Source: JAJEFO01 sp965209045 (GTDB taxonomy: Bacteria > Pseudomonadota > Alphaproteobacteria > Rhodobacterales > Rhodobacteraceae). From it: 64,000 nucleotides of DNA. The stretch spans positions 930,001-994,000 of the forward strand of contig CBDBPW010000001.1 of the NCBI GenBank assembly GCA_965209045.1, read 5' to 3'. The position numbers and the translations under genes are program-made. Position 1 is the first letter of the stretch, and every line of letters starts with the position of its first letter. Positions 18,397 to 27,246 of this stretch are shown in pieces. The notes beneath the pieces are model-generated. The model worked only from the letters and a program-made list of their open reading frames with translations. It ran no database searches and had not been told where the DNA came from.

Positions 18397-19917
18397 ATGA
18401 ATGCTGCTCTGCAATGCACTGGGGTTGATGTGCGCTTCGGCGCTGTGCACGCGCTGCGTGAAGTGTCCCTGACCTTTGAACAAGGCAAGATACACGCGTT
18501 GCTTGGGCAGAATGGTGCGGGGAAATCGACCTTGGCAAGGGCGTTTTCCGGCGTACTGGTGCCGCGGTCGGGCCGCCTGCAGATAGCGTCGCGCGACGTT
18601 GCCTTTGGAGACGCGGCTGCCGCGCAAGCCGCTGGACTGGACATCGTGCACCAGCGCCCTGTCTTGCCACCGGGGTTCTCGGTGTCCGAGGCGCTGGAAT
18701 TTGCCTCGGCGCGCAAGATGGGCGGACCGTTCTATTCGAGACGCGGAATTGACGCGGCCTGGCAAGACCGGCTTAACGAGGCTGGCATACAGGTTTCCAC
18801 ATCGGCCAAGCTCTCGAGCTTGCCGGTTGAAACCGCGCAGGCGATCGAAATCACGCGTGCCTTGGCCAACGAAGCGCGAGTCCTGATCCTGGATGAACCC
18901 ACTGCGCTTCTGCCGCCAGAAGCCATCGATGCCTTCTTTGACCAGCTGCGCACGCTCCGGGACGCGGGTGTCACGCTGATCGTCATCCTGCACAAGCTCA
19001 AGGAGGTGATGGCCCTTGCCGACACGGTGTCCATCTTGCGGCAAGGGGACCTGGTGCTGTCGCCGACGCCAATCCAGGCCTTGGATGAAGACAGGATCAG
19101 GGACTTGATGATTGGTACGCAAGACCCTGCCAGAGCGTCAAGCAAGGCTTCGGGCAAGAGCGCCCAAGGGGCAGAGCTGCTTCGCTTCAAGAATGTAACC
19201 TCGCTCTCCAAAGGGCAGGAGCCGGGCCTGAACGGGGCCTCGTTTGACGTGCGATCAGGCGAGATCCTTGGGGTGGCAGGAGTCGAAGGCAACGGGCAGC
19301 GCGCCCTTGCAGAAGTCTATGCGGGCCTGACGTCGCCGACCCGGGGAAGCGTTCTCTTGAGCGGATCCGACATTACGGGGATGAACGTTGCGGAGCGCCG
19401 GTCTGCCGGTTTGCGCGTGGTGCCGTTTGATCGCATGACTGAAGGCGCGTCCTTGACGCTGTCGCTTTGGGAAAACATGAGAAGCTGGGTTGCTGATGCG
19501 TTCCGGCATGCGCCCTGGCCCCTGGCAAGCCTTTCCGGGATGCGTGCAGACACGGCCGCCGATCTGAATCGATTCGGCGTTGTTCATGAAAGCGTCAACC
19601 AGCTTGGCGGCACGTTGTCCGGCGGCAATCTTCAAAGGCTGATCCTTGCGCGCGAACTTGCGGGTGACATCTCTGCGGTCCTGGCCGCGCAGCCAACGCG
19701 CGGGCTGGATTTCAGGGCAACGCAATTCGTGCGGGAGGAGTTGAACCGCGTACGGAATTCGGGTGCCGGGGTGATGTTGATTTCTTCCGATCTGGACGAG
19801 TTGTTTGGCATCTGTGACCGCATTCTCGTGATTCGCGGCGGCTCTGTTACCGGCATGTTTGAACGTGACTTTTCACGGTCTGAGATCGGGCGCGCGATGG
19901 TCGGCGGGGAACGATGA
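18397..19917 (+). CDS. BMP-type ABC transporter ATP-binding protein (two nucleotide-binding domains)
   Basis: 506 residues from the ATG at 18397 (an in-frame GTG lies at 18388; neither has a clear Shine-Dalgarno). NBD1 has Walker A GQNGAGKST near residue 40 and Walker B VLILDEPTAL. NBD2 has a degenerate Walker A (GVEGNGQRALAEVYAG) and signature LSGGNLQRLILARELA. This split of good and degenerate motifs is usual for sugar/nucleoside ABC ATPases. The stop overlaps the start of the permease gene by ATGA, so translation is coupled. Confidence 0.93.
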   Translation: MNAALQCTGVDVRFGAVHALREVSLTFEQGKIHALLGQNGAGKSTLARAFSGVLVPRSGRLQIASRDVAFGDAAAAQAAGLDIVHQRPVLPPGFSVSEALEFASARKMGGPFYSRRGIDAAWQDRLNEAGIQVSTSAKLSSLPVETAQAIEITRALANEARVLILDEPTALLPPEAIDAFFDQLRTLRDAGVTLIVILHKLKEVMALADTVSILRQGDLVLSPTPIQALDEDRIRDLMIGTQDPARASSKASGKSAQGAELLRFKNVTSLSKGQEPGLNGASFDVRSGEILGVAGVEGNGQRALAEVYAGLTSPTRGSVLLSGSDITGMNVAERRSAGLRVVPFDRMTEGASLTLSLWENMRSWVADAFRHAPWPLASLSGMRADTAADLNRFGVVHESVNQLGGTLSGGNLQRLILARELAGDISAVLAAQPTRGLDFRATQFVREELNRVRNSGAGVMLISSDLDELFGICDRILVIRGGSVTGMFERDFSRSEIGRAMVGGER

Positions 19918-20927
19918 ACCGCGCGCTGTCCGCCTTGTCCGCCATTTTGCCCATCGCGCTGGCGGTCCTGCTGAGCACGGCATTGTTCCTTGCGACGGGC
20001 TATGATGTTGGCGACGTGATCAGCGGCGTGATCGAGGGAGCCGTCACTGGCTACGGTTCGTTCTGGCAGACATTGCGATGGTCAATGCCGCTGTTGCTGA
20101 TCGCGCTTGGCTTTCTCTTTTGCCTGCGCGCCGGCGAGTTCAACATCGGCGGTCAGGGTCAGATGATGATGGGTGGCCTTGGCACCGTCGCAGTGGCACT
20201 GCTCTTGCCCGGACCCGTTTGGATCGTCGCGCCCCTGGCCGTGCTTGCGGGCGTGATCTTTGGCGGACTCTGGTCGCTTTTGCCTGGGCTGCTGAAGGTC
20301 AAGCTGGGCGCGGACGAAGTCATCGTCACGTTGATGCTCAATTTCGTCGCGGTCTTGCTCGTTTCCTGGGTGACTACGGGTCCGCTCAAGGATCCCGCCG
20401 TGCGGGGCGAAACCGCGTCCACCCCCACCGTTGACGCTGCGCTGAGGCTGAGCGGCGGCGACGGGATGTCGGTCGTCTTGCTGGTGCTGATCGCATTGTC
20501 CATCGCGATTGCTTGGGTGCTGGCGGAGCGCAGCGCCTTCGGACTCAAGCTGCGCTATGTTGGCGAAGCGCCGGCCGCAGCGCGCTGGCAGGGGATGAAG
20601 GCGGACCGCCTGAAACTTCTGGCCTATCTGCTGGCAGGCCTGTTTGCCGGTCTTGCCGGGGCCCTGGAAGTGCTGGGGCCAAACGGCCGCCTCGTCACCG
20701 GCGCCACGCCGACAATCGGGTTCACAGCCATCGTGGTTGCCATTGTGGGCCTCTCACGCGTGCCCGGAATCGTTCTGGCCGCGTTGCTGTTCGGTGGGTT
20801 GCAAGCCGCGATCCTGTTTCTGCCGATTGTGTCCGACCTGCCGAGTTCGGGCCTGAAGATCATGGAAGGCCTGATCGCATTGCTTGTTACCGCCGAACTG
20901 ATCCGCCGCCGCAGAGGGTCTGCGTGA
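19914..20927 (+). CDS. BMP-type ABC transporter permease (first subunit)
   Basis: 337 residues with about eight to ten hydrophobic segments and the family's LRAGEFNIGGQGQMMMGGLG motif. LKVKLGADEVIVTLMLNFVA is also typical of the YufP/NupP-type permeases. Start and stop overlap the neighbouring genes (ATGA at 19914, TGATG at 20925), which marks a tight operon. It forms half of the membrane pore with the next gene. Confidence 0.92.
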   Translation: MNRALSALSAILPIALAVLLSTALFLATGYDVGDVISGVIEGAVTGYGSFWQTLRWSMPLLLIALGFLFCLRAGEFNIGGQGQMMMGGLGTVAVALLLPGPVWIVAPLAVLAGVIFGGLWSLLPGLLKVKLGADEVIVTLMLNFVAVLLVSWVTTGPLKDPAVRGETASTPTVDAALRLSGGDGMSVVLLVLIALSIAIAWVLAERSAFGLKLRYVGEAPAAARWQGMKADRLKLLAYLLAGLFAGLAGALEVLGPNGRLVTGATPTIGFTAIVVAIVGLSRVPGIVLAALLFGGLQAAILFLPIVSDLPSSGLKIMEGLIALLVTAELIRRRRGSA

Positions 20928-21826
20928 TGGAATTCCTGGATCAGTTCACCGTCACGACCCTGCGCGGGGCGACGCCCATCGTCCTGGCCGCCGTCGCTGG
21001 CCTGTTTTCCATTCGAGCAGGCATTTTCCACCTTGGGATTGAAGGCTTGATGCTGGCCGGGGCCTTTGCTGCCGTTGCTGCCGGGACCGCGAGCGGGTCA
21101 GCTTGGGCCGGCCTTCTTGCCGCGATTGCCTTGTCGCTTGTTCTGTCAGTCCTCTACTGGGTTGTCATTGATCGGCTGAAGGCCGACACGGTCATTGCGG
21201 GGCTTGGCCTCACGGCATTGTGCGTTGGCGGCACGGCTTTCGCGATGCAGGTGATCTTTGATCAGCGCGGGCAGATGGCCTCCGCCGTGCGCCTTTACAG
21301 ACCGGTCACAGGAGCGCAGGAAGGCGCTCTGGCCTTTGTCTCGGAACTGACGATTCTCACATGGGCAATGCCGGTCCTGATCCTGCTGGCCTGGATCGTG
21401 TTGCACCGATCGCGGCTGGGGCTGCAAATTGCTGCCGTGGGCGAGTACCCCTATGGCGCTGAGGCCGTTGGCGTGAACCAATCCCGCGTGCGGCTCCACG
21501 CGCTGCTGATCACCGGGTTCGGCTGCGGCGTCGCGGGCGCCCAGCTCGCCATCGGCGACGTGGCGGGATTCTCGGAAAACATGACCAACGGGCGCGGGTT
21601 CTTCGCGCTTGCTGCGATGCTCTTTGGCAGTTTTTCGGCCTTCTACACCGCGCTTGCCGGGCTCTTCTTCGGCTTCGCGGATGCACTCGGGATATTCATG
21701 CAGATTAATGACCGCTCTGGCTTGCCAACGCAATTCGTGTTGATGGTACCGTTCCTCTTGACCATTCTGATTGTCGGCCTGTCCGGGCATTTGAAAGGAA
21801 AAAGGTCGTCGCATGAGCGGCATTGA
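20927..21826 (+). CDS. BMP-type ABC transporter permease (second subunit)
   Basis: 299 residues. The ATG at 20927 overlaps the previous stop. FSIRAGIFHLGIEGLMLAGA is the NupQ/YufQ-type signature, and VGEYPYGAEAVGVNQSRVR matches the cytoplasmic EAA-like loop. About eight membrane segments. It pairs with the first permease. The last 14 bases overlap the start of the esterase gene. Confidence 0.92.
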   Translation: MEFLDQFTVTTLRGATPIVLAAVAGLFSIRAGIFHLGIEGLMLAGAFAAVAAGTASGSAWAGLLAAIALSLVLSVLYWVVIDRLKADTVIAGLGLTALCVGGTAFAMQVIFDQRGQMASAVRLYRPVTGAQEGALAFVSELTILTWAMPVLILLAWIVLHRSRLGLQIAAVGEYPYGAEAVGVNQSRVRLHALLITGFGCGVAGAQLAIGDVAGFSENMTNGRGFFALAAMLFGSFSAFYTALAGLFFGFADALGIFMQINDRSGLPTQFVLMVPFLLTILIVGLSGHLKGKRSSHERH

Positions 21827-22703
21827 GATCAGTCAGCGCGCGAGGGAGATCGAACGGCAGTTTGAAAGCATGCCTCGGGCCGCCGAATTCGACCTGACTC
21901 AAGAGCGGCTGAACACGAAGGACGCCCATCTCCTGACCGGCATGCCTCGAGGCGTGTCGATGGAATGGGAGACCATTGCTGGCACAAGCTGCATCCGGAT
22001 GCGCCCCAAGGATGTCCGCACGGACCGCGAGGTCGTCTTCCTGCATGGCGGCGCCTATTGCCTGATGTCGGCGATGACCCATCACAGGTTCGGCGGTCAC
22101 TTTGCCAATGCGGCCGAGGCCGACGTGATCATTCCCGACTACGCACTCGCCCCCGAAGCACCGTTTCCCCTTGCGCGAGACGAATGCCTGGCCGTGATCC
22201 AGGATCGTCTGGCAACCGGTTCAGGGCACTGCATCCTTGCCGGAGACAGCGCGGGCGGCGGGCTGGCACTGTCCGTGGCCTGCGCCTTGCGTGATGCGGG
22301 AGAACGCTCTCCTAGCGCGATTGTCCTGCTGTCTCCCTGGCTGGACCTGTCCTTGTCGGGGACCTGCCTGCAGTCCGGTGACATCGATGATCCAATCCTG
22401 TCTTTGCGCAACCTAGAGACGTTCGCTGATCTCTATCGCGGCGACTATGACCTCACCGACCCGGGCGCATCGCCGCTGTTCGCGGAGTTGCATGACTTGC
22501 CACCGCTTCTGCTCCAGATCGCAGAAAAGGACCTTGTGCGCGAAGACGCCGAGCGGTTGGCGGCCCGCTGGACCAACCCTGACACCCTGACGGTCGAAAC
22601 CTACAAGGGCATGCTGCACTCCTTCCAGATGTTTGCCGGCGACATGCCCGAAGCAGATCTCGCCATCGCCCGGATTCCGGCCTTTCTGGCCCGTCATCTC
22701 TGA
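21813..22703 (+). CDS. HSL/GDXG-type alpha/beta hydrolase in the transporter operon
   Basis: 296 residues. Oxyanion motif FLHGGAYC (about residue 75-82), nucleophile elbow AGDSAGGG (Ser about 145), and a distal Asp/His pair (LLLQIAEKDLVREDAERLA, GMLHSFQMF) mark the hormone-sensitive-lipase class of esterases. Translation is coupled to the permease gene by a 14-base overlap, so the enzyme probably acts on what the transporter brings in, for example cleaving an ester of a nucleoside-like or other small molecule. No signal peptide, so it is cytosolic. Substrate unproven. Confidence 0.9.
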   Translation: MSGIEISQRAREIERQFESMPRAAEFDLTQERLNTKDAHLLTGMPRGVSMEWETIAGTSCIRMRPKDVRTDREVVFLHGGAYCLMSAMTHHRFGGHFANAAEADVIIPDYALAPEAPFPLARDECLAVIQDRLATGSGHCILAGDSAGGGLALSVACALRDAGERSPSAIVLLSPWLDLSLSGTCLQSGDIDDPILSLRNLETFADLYRGDYDLTDPGASPLFAELHDLPPLLLQIAEKDLVREDAERLAARWTNPDTLTVETYKGMLHSFQMFAGDMPEADLAIARIPAFLARHL

Positions 22704-23489
22704 TCTGCCGCGCTCTGGTCCCAATCTGGCTCCAATTCCAGGCGGCAATCACCGATGGAAGCACCGAATCTCACGGCTCCGCCCCCTGTAGCGACGTCCA
22801 AGTCCTGTAGGTCGGGTATCCGAAGGTCGAGGAGCCGCAGGATCTCGCGGGCTGTCGGGCGCGGACGCATAGAGCATGGATCCAGGAATCGAACCCTCGG
22901 TTCGTTCCAACATGGATGCGAGAGGCGCCTAGGAAACCCGGAGCCCTTCGGCGCCGGAGCGTCGGGCGTCAGGTTCGCCGTCGATCGCAACGCCAGCGCC
23001 CCTCCACCATCGCCGACGCACATGCCCGGTACGGGCCGACGGTCGTTGCGGACCCAAGGATGTCCGCTGGCCGGGACATGCCTTTTTGGCCCGGGCTGCA
23101 ATCCCCCTGGGCCAAGCAAGTCCCCGACATCGACGCTTCCGTCTTGCCGTTCTTCAAGCCCGCAGGAACGCTTCGTCTGAAGGGCGGCACGTCACAGGGA
23201 GGAAACCGACCGACGCCCTCCATTCGTCTCCGTGCCGCCACCGAGGCAGGCGAACGGACACCGCGCCACCGGCGCCGGACCTCGGGGGACTGAACCGGGC
23301 ACGGTCAAAGGCGCGCGCTTCGGTCAGACCAGCGCCGGCCCGAACGGAGACCATCGGCCGTGCCGCAGCCACCCGAACCCTGTCGAGAGGTGTACAATGA
23401 ACCTCTGCCAGCAAAGCGATGAAGTCACGCAGGACCCGGACCGATTCCATCCCATAGAACTCGCGCAGGGGACTGTGCAACCGGGAATG
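22704..23489 (+). other. Gene-free stretch between the esterase gene and ilvE
   Basis: The flanking genes converge here. High-GC open frames occur, but I recognise none. A tRNA-like T-loop string near 22,890 does not fold (see rejected items). Confidence 0.45.
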
Positions 23490-24356
23490 TCACTGCCGCA
23501 CCAGCGCCTCGTAGCCTTCCGCAATGTCGCGTGTCAGGGCGCCGACCTCGAAGCTGTAGTTGCCGATCTGGCCAACCGGAGTGACCTCCGCTGCCGTGCC
23601 GGTCAGCCAGCACTGTTCGAAGCCTTCGAGCTCCTCAGGCATGATGTGCCGCTGATGAACCTTGACCTGGCGCTCTCTCAGCATGCCGATGACCGTCTGC
23701 CGCGTGATGCCGTCAAGAAAGCAGTCGGGCATTGGCGTGTGCACCTGGCCGTCCTTGACAAAGAAGATGTTCGCACCGGTCGCTTCCGCCACGTAGCCAC
23801 GATGGTCGAACATGACGGCATCGGAGCACCCCTTCGCTTCGGCCTTGTGTTTCGAGATCGTGCAGATCATGTAGAGACCTGCCGCCTTCGCCTGGAAGGG
23901 AGCCGTTTCAGGAGAAGGCCGTTTCCAGTCCGAGATGTCTAGCTTGGCGCCCTTGAACTTGGCGGCTCCGTAGTAGCTTCCCCACTCCCACGCGGCGATG
24001 GCTAGCCGCACCGGGTTGCGTGCCGATGCGACGCCCATGTCCTCGCCGACGCCGCGCCAGGCTACGGCACGGACGTAGGCGTCGCCGAGACCGTTCGCCT
24101 TCAGGACCTCAAGCTTTGCAGCCTCGATCTCGTCAACGCTGTAGGGGATCTCGAAGTCGAGCTGCCCGGCCGAGAAGTGCAGGCGCTCGGAATGCTTGCG
24201 GCTCTCGAAGATCTTGCCGCCATAGGCCCGTTCGCCCTCGAACACGCTGGAGGCATAGTGCAGCGCGTGGGTCAGGACATGCACGTTTGCATCGCGCCAC
24301 GGCTGCATCCTGCCGTCCATCCAGATCTTTCCGTCGCGATCGTCATACCCAGCCAT
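23490..24356 (-). CDS. ilvE: Branched-chain amino-acid aminotransferase
   Basis: 288 residues, normal length. The PLP fold-type IV motifs are present: HALHYASSVFEGERAYGG near residue 31, the active-site Lys in MICTISKHKAEAKG, and the pattern GYVAEATGANIFFVKDGQVH with FLDGITRQTVIGML. It transaminates Leu, Ile and Val in the cytosol. It diverges from petP with a 141-base shared promoter region, a layout seen across Rhodobacterales. Confidence 0.96.
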   Translation of the reverse strand: MAGYDDRDGKIWMDGRMQPWRDANVHVLTHALHYASSVFEGERAYGGKIFESRKHSERLHFSAGQLDFEIPYSVDEIEAAKLEVLKANGLGDAYVRAVAWRGVGEDMGVASARNPVRLAIAAWEWGSYYGAAKFKGAKLDISDWKRPSPETAPFQAKAAGLYMICTISKHKAEAKGCSDAVMFDHRGYVAEATGANIFFVKDGQVHTPMPDCFLDGITRQTVIGMLRERQVKVHQRHIMPEELEGFEQCWLTGTAAEVTPVGQIGNYSFEVGALTRDIAEGYEALVRQ

Positions 24357-24444
24357 TGGCCATCCCCATTTGCAAAAGTTGCGCGAATTGTTCCGAACCG
24401 GACATAAAATTGCGGAAAATTCGAGAATCGCTACCAGTTGGCTC

Positions 24445-24473
24445 TTGGAATGTCAACAAGGCTGACATAAATT
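24445..24473 (+). promoter_or_regulatory. Predicted petP promoter with embedded palindrome
   Basis: TTGGAA (24445-24450), a 17-base spacer and TAAATT (24468-24473) resemble a sigma-70 promoter. The spacer is itself an inverted repeat, TGTCA at 24451-24455 and TGACA at 24463-24467, a plausible site for autoregulation by the MarR-type product PetP. Confidence 0.5.
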
Positions 24474-24497
24474 GTGTTTGAGGCATGGAGGATGTTC

Positions 24498-25004
24498 ATG
24501 GCAGAGAGCGCCAGGCCAGCGGCCGACGAGAGCCTGCTCTTCCTGACCGATGACCAGATCAGGAAGGGCATCGAGGCAATGTTCTTTGCCTATCGGGGCT
24601 TTACGGCAGATCCGGACCGCATTCTCGCCGCTCAGGGCTATGGAAGGGCCCACCACCGCGCGGTCCATTTCATCAATCGTTCGCCGGGAACCACCGTGAA
24701 CAATCTCCTGGCGATCCTGGGCGTGACCAAGCAGTCGCTCAACCGGGTGCTGAGGACACTCATCGAGGACGGCCTGGTGCGGAGCGAGGTGGGCACGCGT
24801 GACAGGCGGGAACGCAATCTCTTCCTGACGGATGCCGGGGCGGCCCTGGAACGCGAGCTGTCGACTGCCCAGCGCGCCCGCATGCGCGCGGCCTTTCGCC
24901 AGGCCGGGCCTGAGGCCGTGGCCGGGTTTCGCAGGGTGCTGGAAGCCATGATGGACGGCGACATGCGGCGGCACTACATGCGGTTCCGAAACGTTGAACC
25001 ATGA
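24498..25004 (+). CDS. petP: MarR-family regulator PetP
   Basis: 168 residues from the ATG at 24498, chosen for GGAGG six bases upstream. The winged helix reads HHRAVHFINRSPGTTVNNLL, then AILGVTKQSLNRVLRTLIED, then DRRERNLFLTDAGAALER. In Rhodobacter capsulatus petP lies next to petR, near the cytochrome bc1 operon, and the pair is needed for growth. The neighbours here (ilvE upstream, response regulator downstream) fit that identity. Confidence 0.85.
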   Translation: MAESARPAADESLLFLTDDQIRKGIEAMFFAYRGFTADPDRILAAQGYGRAHHRAVHFINRSPGTTVNNLLAILGVTKQSLNRVLRTLIEDGLVRSEVGTRDRRERNLFLTDAGAALERELSTAQRARMRAAFRQAGPEAVAGFRRVLEAMMDGDMRRHYMRFRNVEP

Positions 25005-25263
25005 TCAACGGAGGCGCCCCAGAGATCGCGAAGCCGGTTGGTACCGTCCGGCGCACGAGCCGCAATCTTGACTCGTCATTGCATGGGTTAAGCCGCTTCG
25101 GTGCCCGCCGGACAGCAGCCCGATCGCGCGAACTTCACGAGCACTTCGCCCCATGCGCGGTGCGCACGTGTTGCAACAGGCGGCGACAGGCTGTCACGCA
25201 CGGGTTGGGGACAGTCCACAGCCGGAAGGGCGTGATCGAGCGCAGGGACAGAGGACGAGAGCG

Positions 25264-25965
25264 ATGACGGATCCGGACGCACATCTCCTGATTGTCGATG
25301 ACGACGAACGCATTCGCGGGCTGTTGCAAAAGTACCTGATTCGAAACGGTTTCCTTGTTTCGGCCGCTCGCGATTCGGCACATGCCGATCACATCATGCG
25401 CGGACTCCAGTTCGACCTGATCGTCCTGGACGTGATGATGCCGGGCGAAGACGGCGTGAGCTTCTGCCAAAGGATCAGGGAATGCCATGACGTTCCTGTG
25501 CTCCTGCTTACGGCAAAGAACGAAATCGACGATCGGCTTGCCGGTCTCGGGGCGGGGGCGGACGACTATCTCGCGAAGCCCTTCGAGCCGAAGGAGCTTC
25601 TCCTCCGCATCAACTCGATCCTCAGGCGCGTGCCGCCGACCGAACCCGCGCAACTCGCCCCGAAGTTTCTGTCACTTGGCCAACTGCGGTACGATGTCGA
25701 AAAGGGCACGATGTGGAACGGCGACCGGCCGGTTCGGCTGACGGCAACGGAGTCCCGTCTCATGAGGATATTCTCGACCAGCCTGCGGCAGCCATTGAGC
25801 CGCGGCAGGCTTGTCGAGGACCTTGGACGCGATGGTGGCCAGGCCCAGGAGCGCGCCGTCGACGTCCAGATCACGCGGCTTCGCCGCAAGATCGAGGCTG
25901 ATCCCAGGCAGCCACGCTATCTTCAGACGGTTCGAGGGTCCGGATACATGCTCGCACCGGACTGA
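25264..25965 (+). CDS. petR: OmpR-type response regulator PetR
   Basis: 233 residues; the ATG at 25264 follows GAGGACGAGAG. The receiver domain has LLIVDDDERIRGLLQKYL, phospho-Asp in LIVLDVMMPGEDG, Thr in LLLTAKNE and Lys in DDYLAKPFEPKELLLRI. The C-terminal winged helix includes RAVDVQITRLRRKIEADP and RYLQTVRGSGYMLAPD. No histidine kinase is adjacent. In many relatives petP and petR abut or overlap, but here 259 bases separate them. Confidence 0.88.
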   Translation: MTDPDAHLLIVDDDERIRGLLQKYLIRNGFLVSAARDSAHADHIMRGLQFDLIVLDVMMPGEDGVSFCQRIRECHDVPVLLLTAKNEIDDRLAGLGAGADDYLAKPFEPKELLLRINSILRRVPPTEPAQLAPKFLSLGQLRYDVEKGTMWNGDRPVRLTATESRLMRIFSTSLRQPLSRGRLVEDLGRDGGQAQERAVDVQITRLRRKIEADPRQPRYLQTVRGSGYMLAPD

Positions 25966-26080
25966 GCGCGCGCCGCATGGCCGGGGATGCCGCAGAGCGC
26001 GCGTCCCAGGCAATGCAGAAACCTGTCCCGTCGGGGAAGATGTGATTGCGCATTCGCTCCCGAATTGCGACCTATGGGAC

Positions 26081-27007
26081 ATGACTGGAATCTACTGGCA
26101 CGAATCCGCGCTCATGCATGTGACTCCGCCAGGCCATCCCGAGCGCGTGGCGAGAGCCGAAGCCGTCCACGCCGCGCTGTCGGAACTGGAAGGCCTGAAG
26201 TGGCACGATGCGCCGCGCGCGCCGCGCGCCGAGGTCGAGCGGTGCCATCCCGCCCGCTATTTCGACCGGATCAAGGCGGCAATCCCGGAGTCGTCCTTCG
26301 TGTCGCTGGATGCAGATACGCATGTTTCGCCCGGCTCGCTCGATGCCGCGCTTCACGCCGTTGGGGGCTGCAACGCGGCGGTGGATGCCGTGATCGCCGG
26401 CGAGGCACGGACCGCCTTTGTCGCCATGCGTCCCCCCGGGCATCACGCAGAGACTGAGACGGCCATGGGTTTCTGCCTGTTTGGCACGGCTGCCATCGCC
26501 GCGAAACGTGCGCTCGACGAACATGGCCTGAGCCGAGTCGCGGTTCTTGATTTCGACGTGCATCACGGCAACGGCACGCAGGACCTGCTCTGGAACGAGG
26601 AGCGCACCCTGTTTGCGTCCTCGCACCAGATGCCGCTCTATCCCGGGACCGGGGCAGCGCATGAGACCGGCGCCCATGACAACGTGCTGAACGCGCCGCT
26701 CGCCCCCATGACCGGGAGTGCAGAGATGCGTCGGGCTTGGGGCGACATCATTCTTCCTGCTCTCGACGACTTTGCGCCAGAACTCGTCATCATTTCGGCC
26801 GGATTTGACGCACACGCTTCCGACCCGCTGGCGAATCTCAACTGGACGGAAGGGGACTTCGCTTGGGTGACCAGCGCGATCTGCGAGGTCGCGGCGGTGC
26901 ATGCCGGCGGCCGCGTGGTCTCGACGCTGGAAGGCGGCTATGATCTCGAAGCGCTCGCCGCCAGCGCAGCGGCTCATGTCATCGCATTGAAGGAGCAATA
27001 TGGATGA
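26081..27007 (+). CDS. Histone-deacetylase-family (acetylpolyamine amidohydrolase-like) metal hydrolase
   Basis: 308 residues; the ATG at 26081 is where similarity begins. Family motifs in order: MHVTPPGHPERVARAEAV, MRPPGHHAETETAMGFCLF (active-site His pair), LDFDVHHGNGTQD (metal Asp/His), ISAGFDAHASDPL (metal Asp), LEGGYD. It deacetylates small amines or protein lysines; the natural substrate is not predictable. The stop overlaps xseB by four bases, starting the xseB-ispA-dxs run typical of Rhodobacterales. Confidence 0.93.
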   Translation: MTGIYWHESALMHVTPPGHPERVARAEAVHAALSELEGLKWHDAPRAPRAEVERCHPARYFDRIKAAIPESSFVSLDADTHVSPGSLDAALHAVGGCNAAVDAVIAGEARTAFVAMRPPGHHAETETAMGFCLFGTAAIAAKRALDEHGLSRVAVLDFDVHHGNGTQDLLWNEERTLFASSHQMPLYPGTGAAHETGAHDNVLNAPLAPMTGSAEMRRAWGDIILPALDDFAPELVIISAGFDAHASDPLANLNWTEGDFAWVTSAICEVAAVHAGGRVVSTLEGGYDLEALAASAAAHVIALKEQYG

Positions 27008-27246
27008 GTGACACACCCGTGGAAAAGATGAGCTTTGAGGACGCGATGAATGAACTCGAATCGGTCGTTGGCATGCTCGAGGCAGGCGAGGTGCCGCTGG
27101 AAGATTCGGTCAAGCTCTACGAACGCGGCGCTGCCCTCAGGGAGCACTGCCAGAAGAAGCTGGCGGAAGCGGAGGAGAAAGTCGCGCGGATCACGCTTGA
27201 TGCGGAGGGGCGGCCGACCGGAACCGAAAGGGCCGACGTGGAGTGA
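27004..27246 (+). CDS. xseB: Exodeoxyribonuclease VII small subunit
   Basis: 80 residues, the usual size. MSFEDAMNELESVVGMLEAG, then LEDSVKLYERGAAL and CQKKLAEAEEKV are the two-helix XseB signature. It partners XseA (not in window) in single-strand DNA degradation. Overlaps both neighbours by four bases (ATGA and GTGA), so the operon is translationally coupled. Confidence 0.95.
   Translation: MSDTPVEKMSFEDAMNELESVVGMLEAGEVPLEDSVKLYERGAALREHCQKKLAEAEEKVARITLDAEGRPTGTERADVE

Noticed and set aside
22840..22920. tRNA-like string GGTTCGATTCC on the minus strand near 22,890
   Set aside because: The flanking bases do not pair as a T stem, and no acceptor, D or anticodon arm can be drawn. Chance match.
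23232..23942. Plus-strand frame of 236 codons overlapping ilvE
   Set aside because: Mostly antisense to the conserved aminotransferase; no family resemblance.
25005..25263. Small frame (88 codons) between petP and petR
   Set aside because: Arg-rich, no recognisable domain, poor start; treated as spacer.
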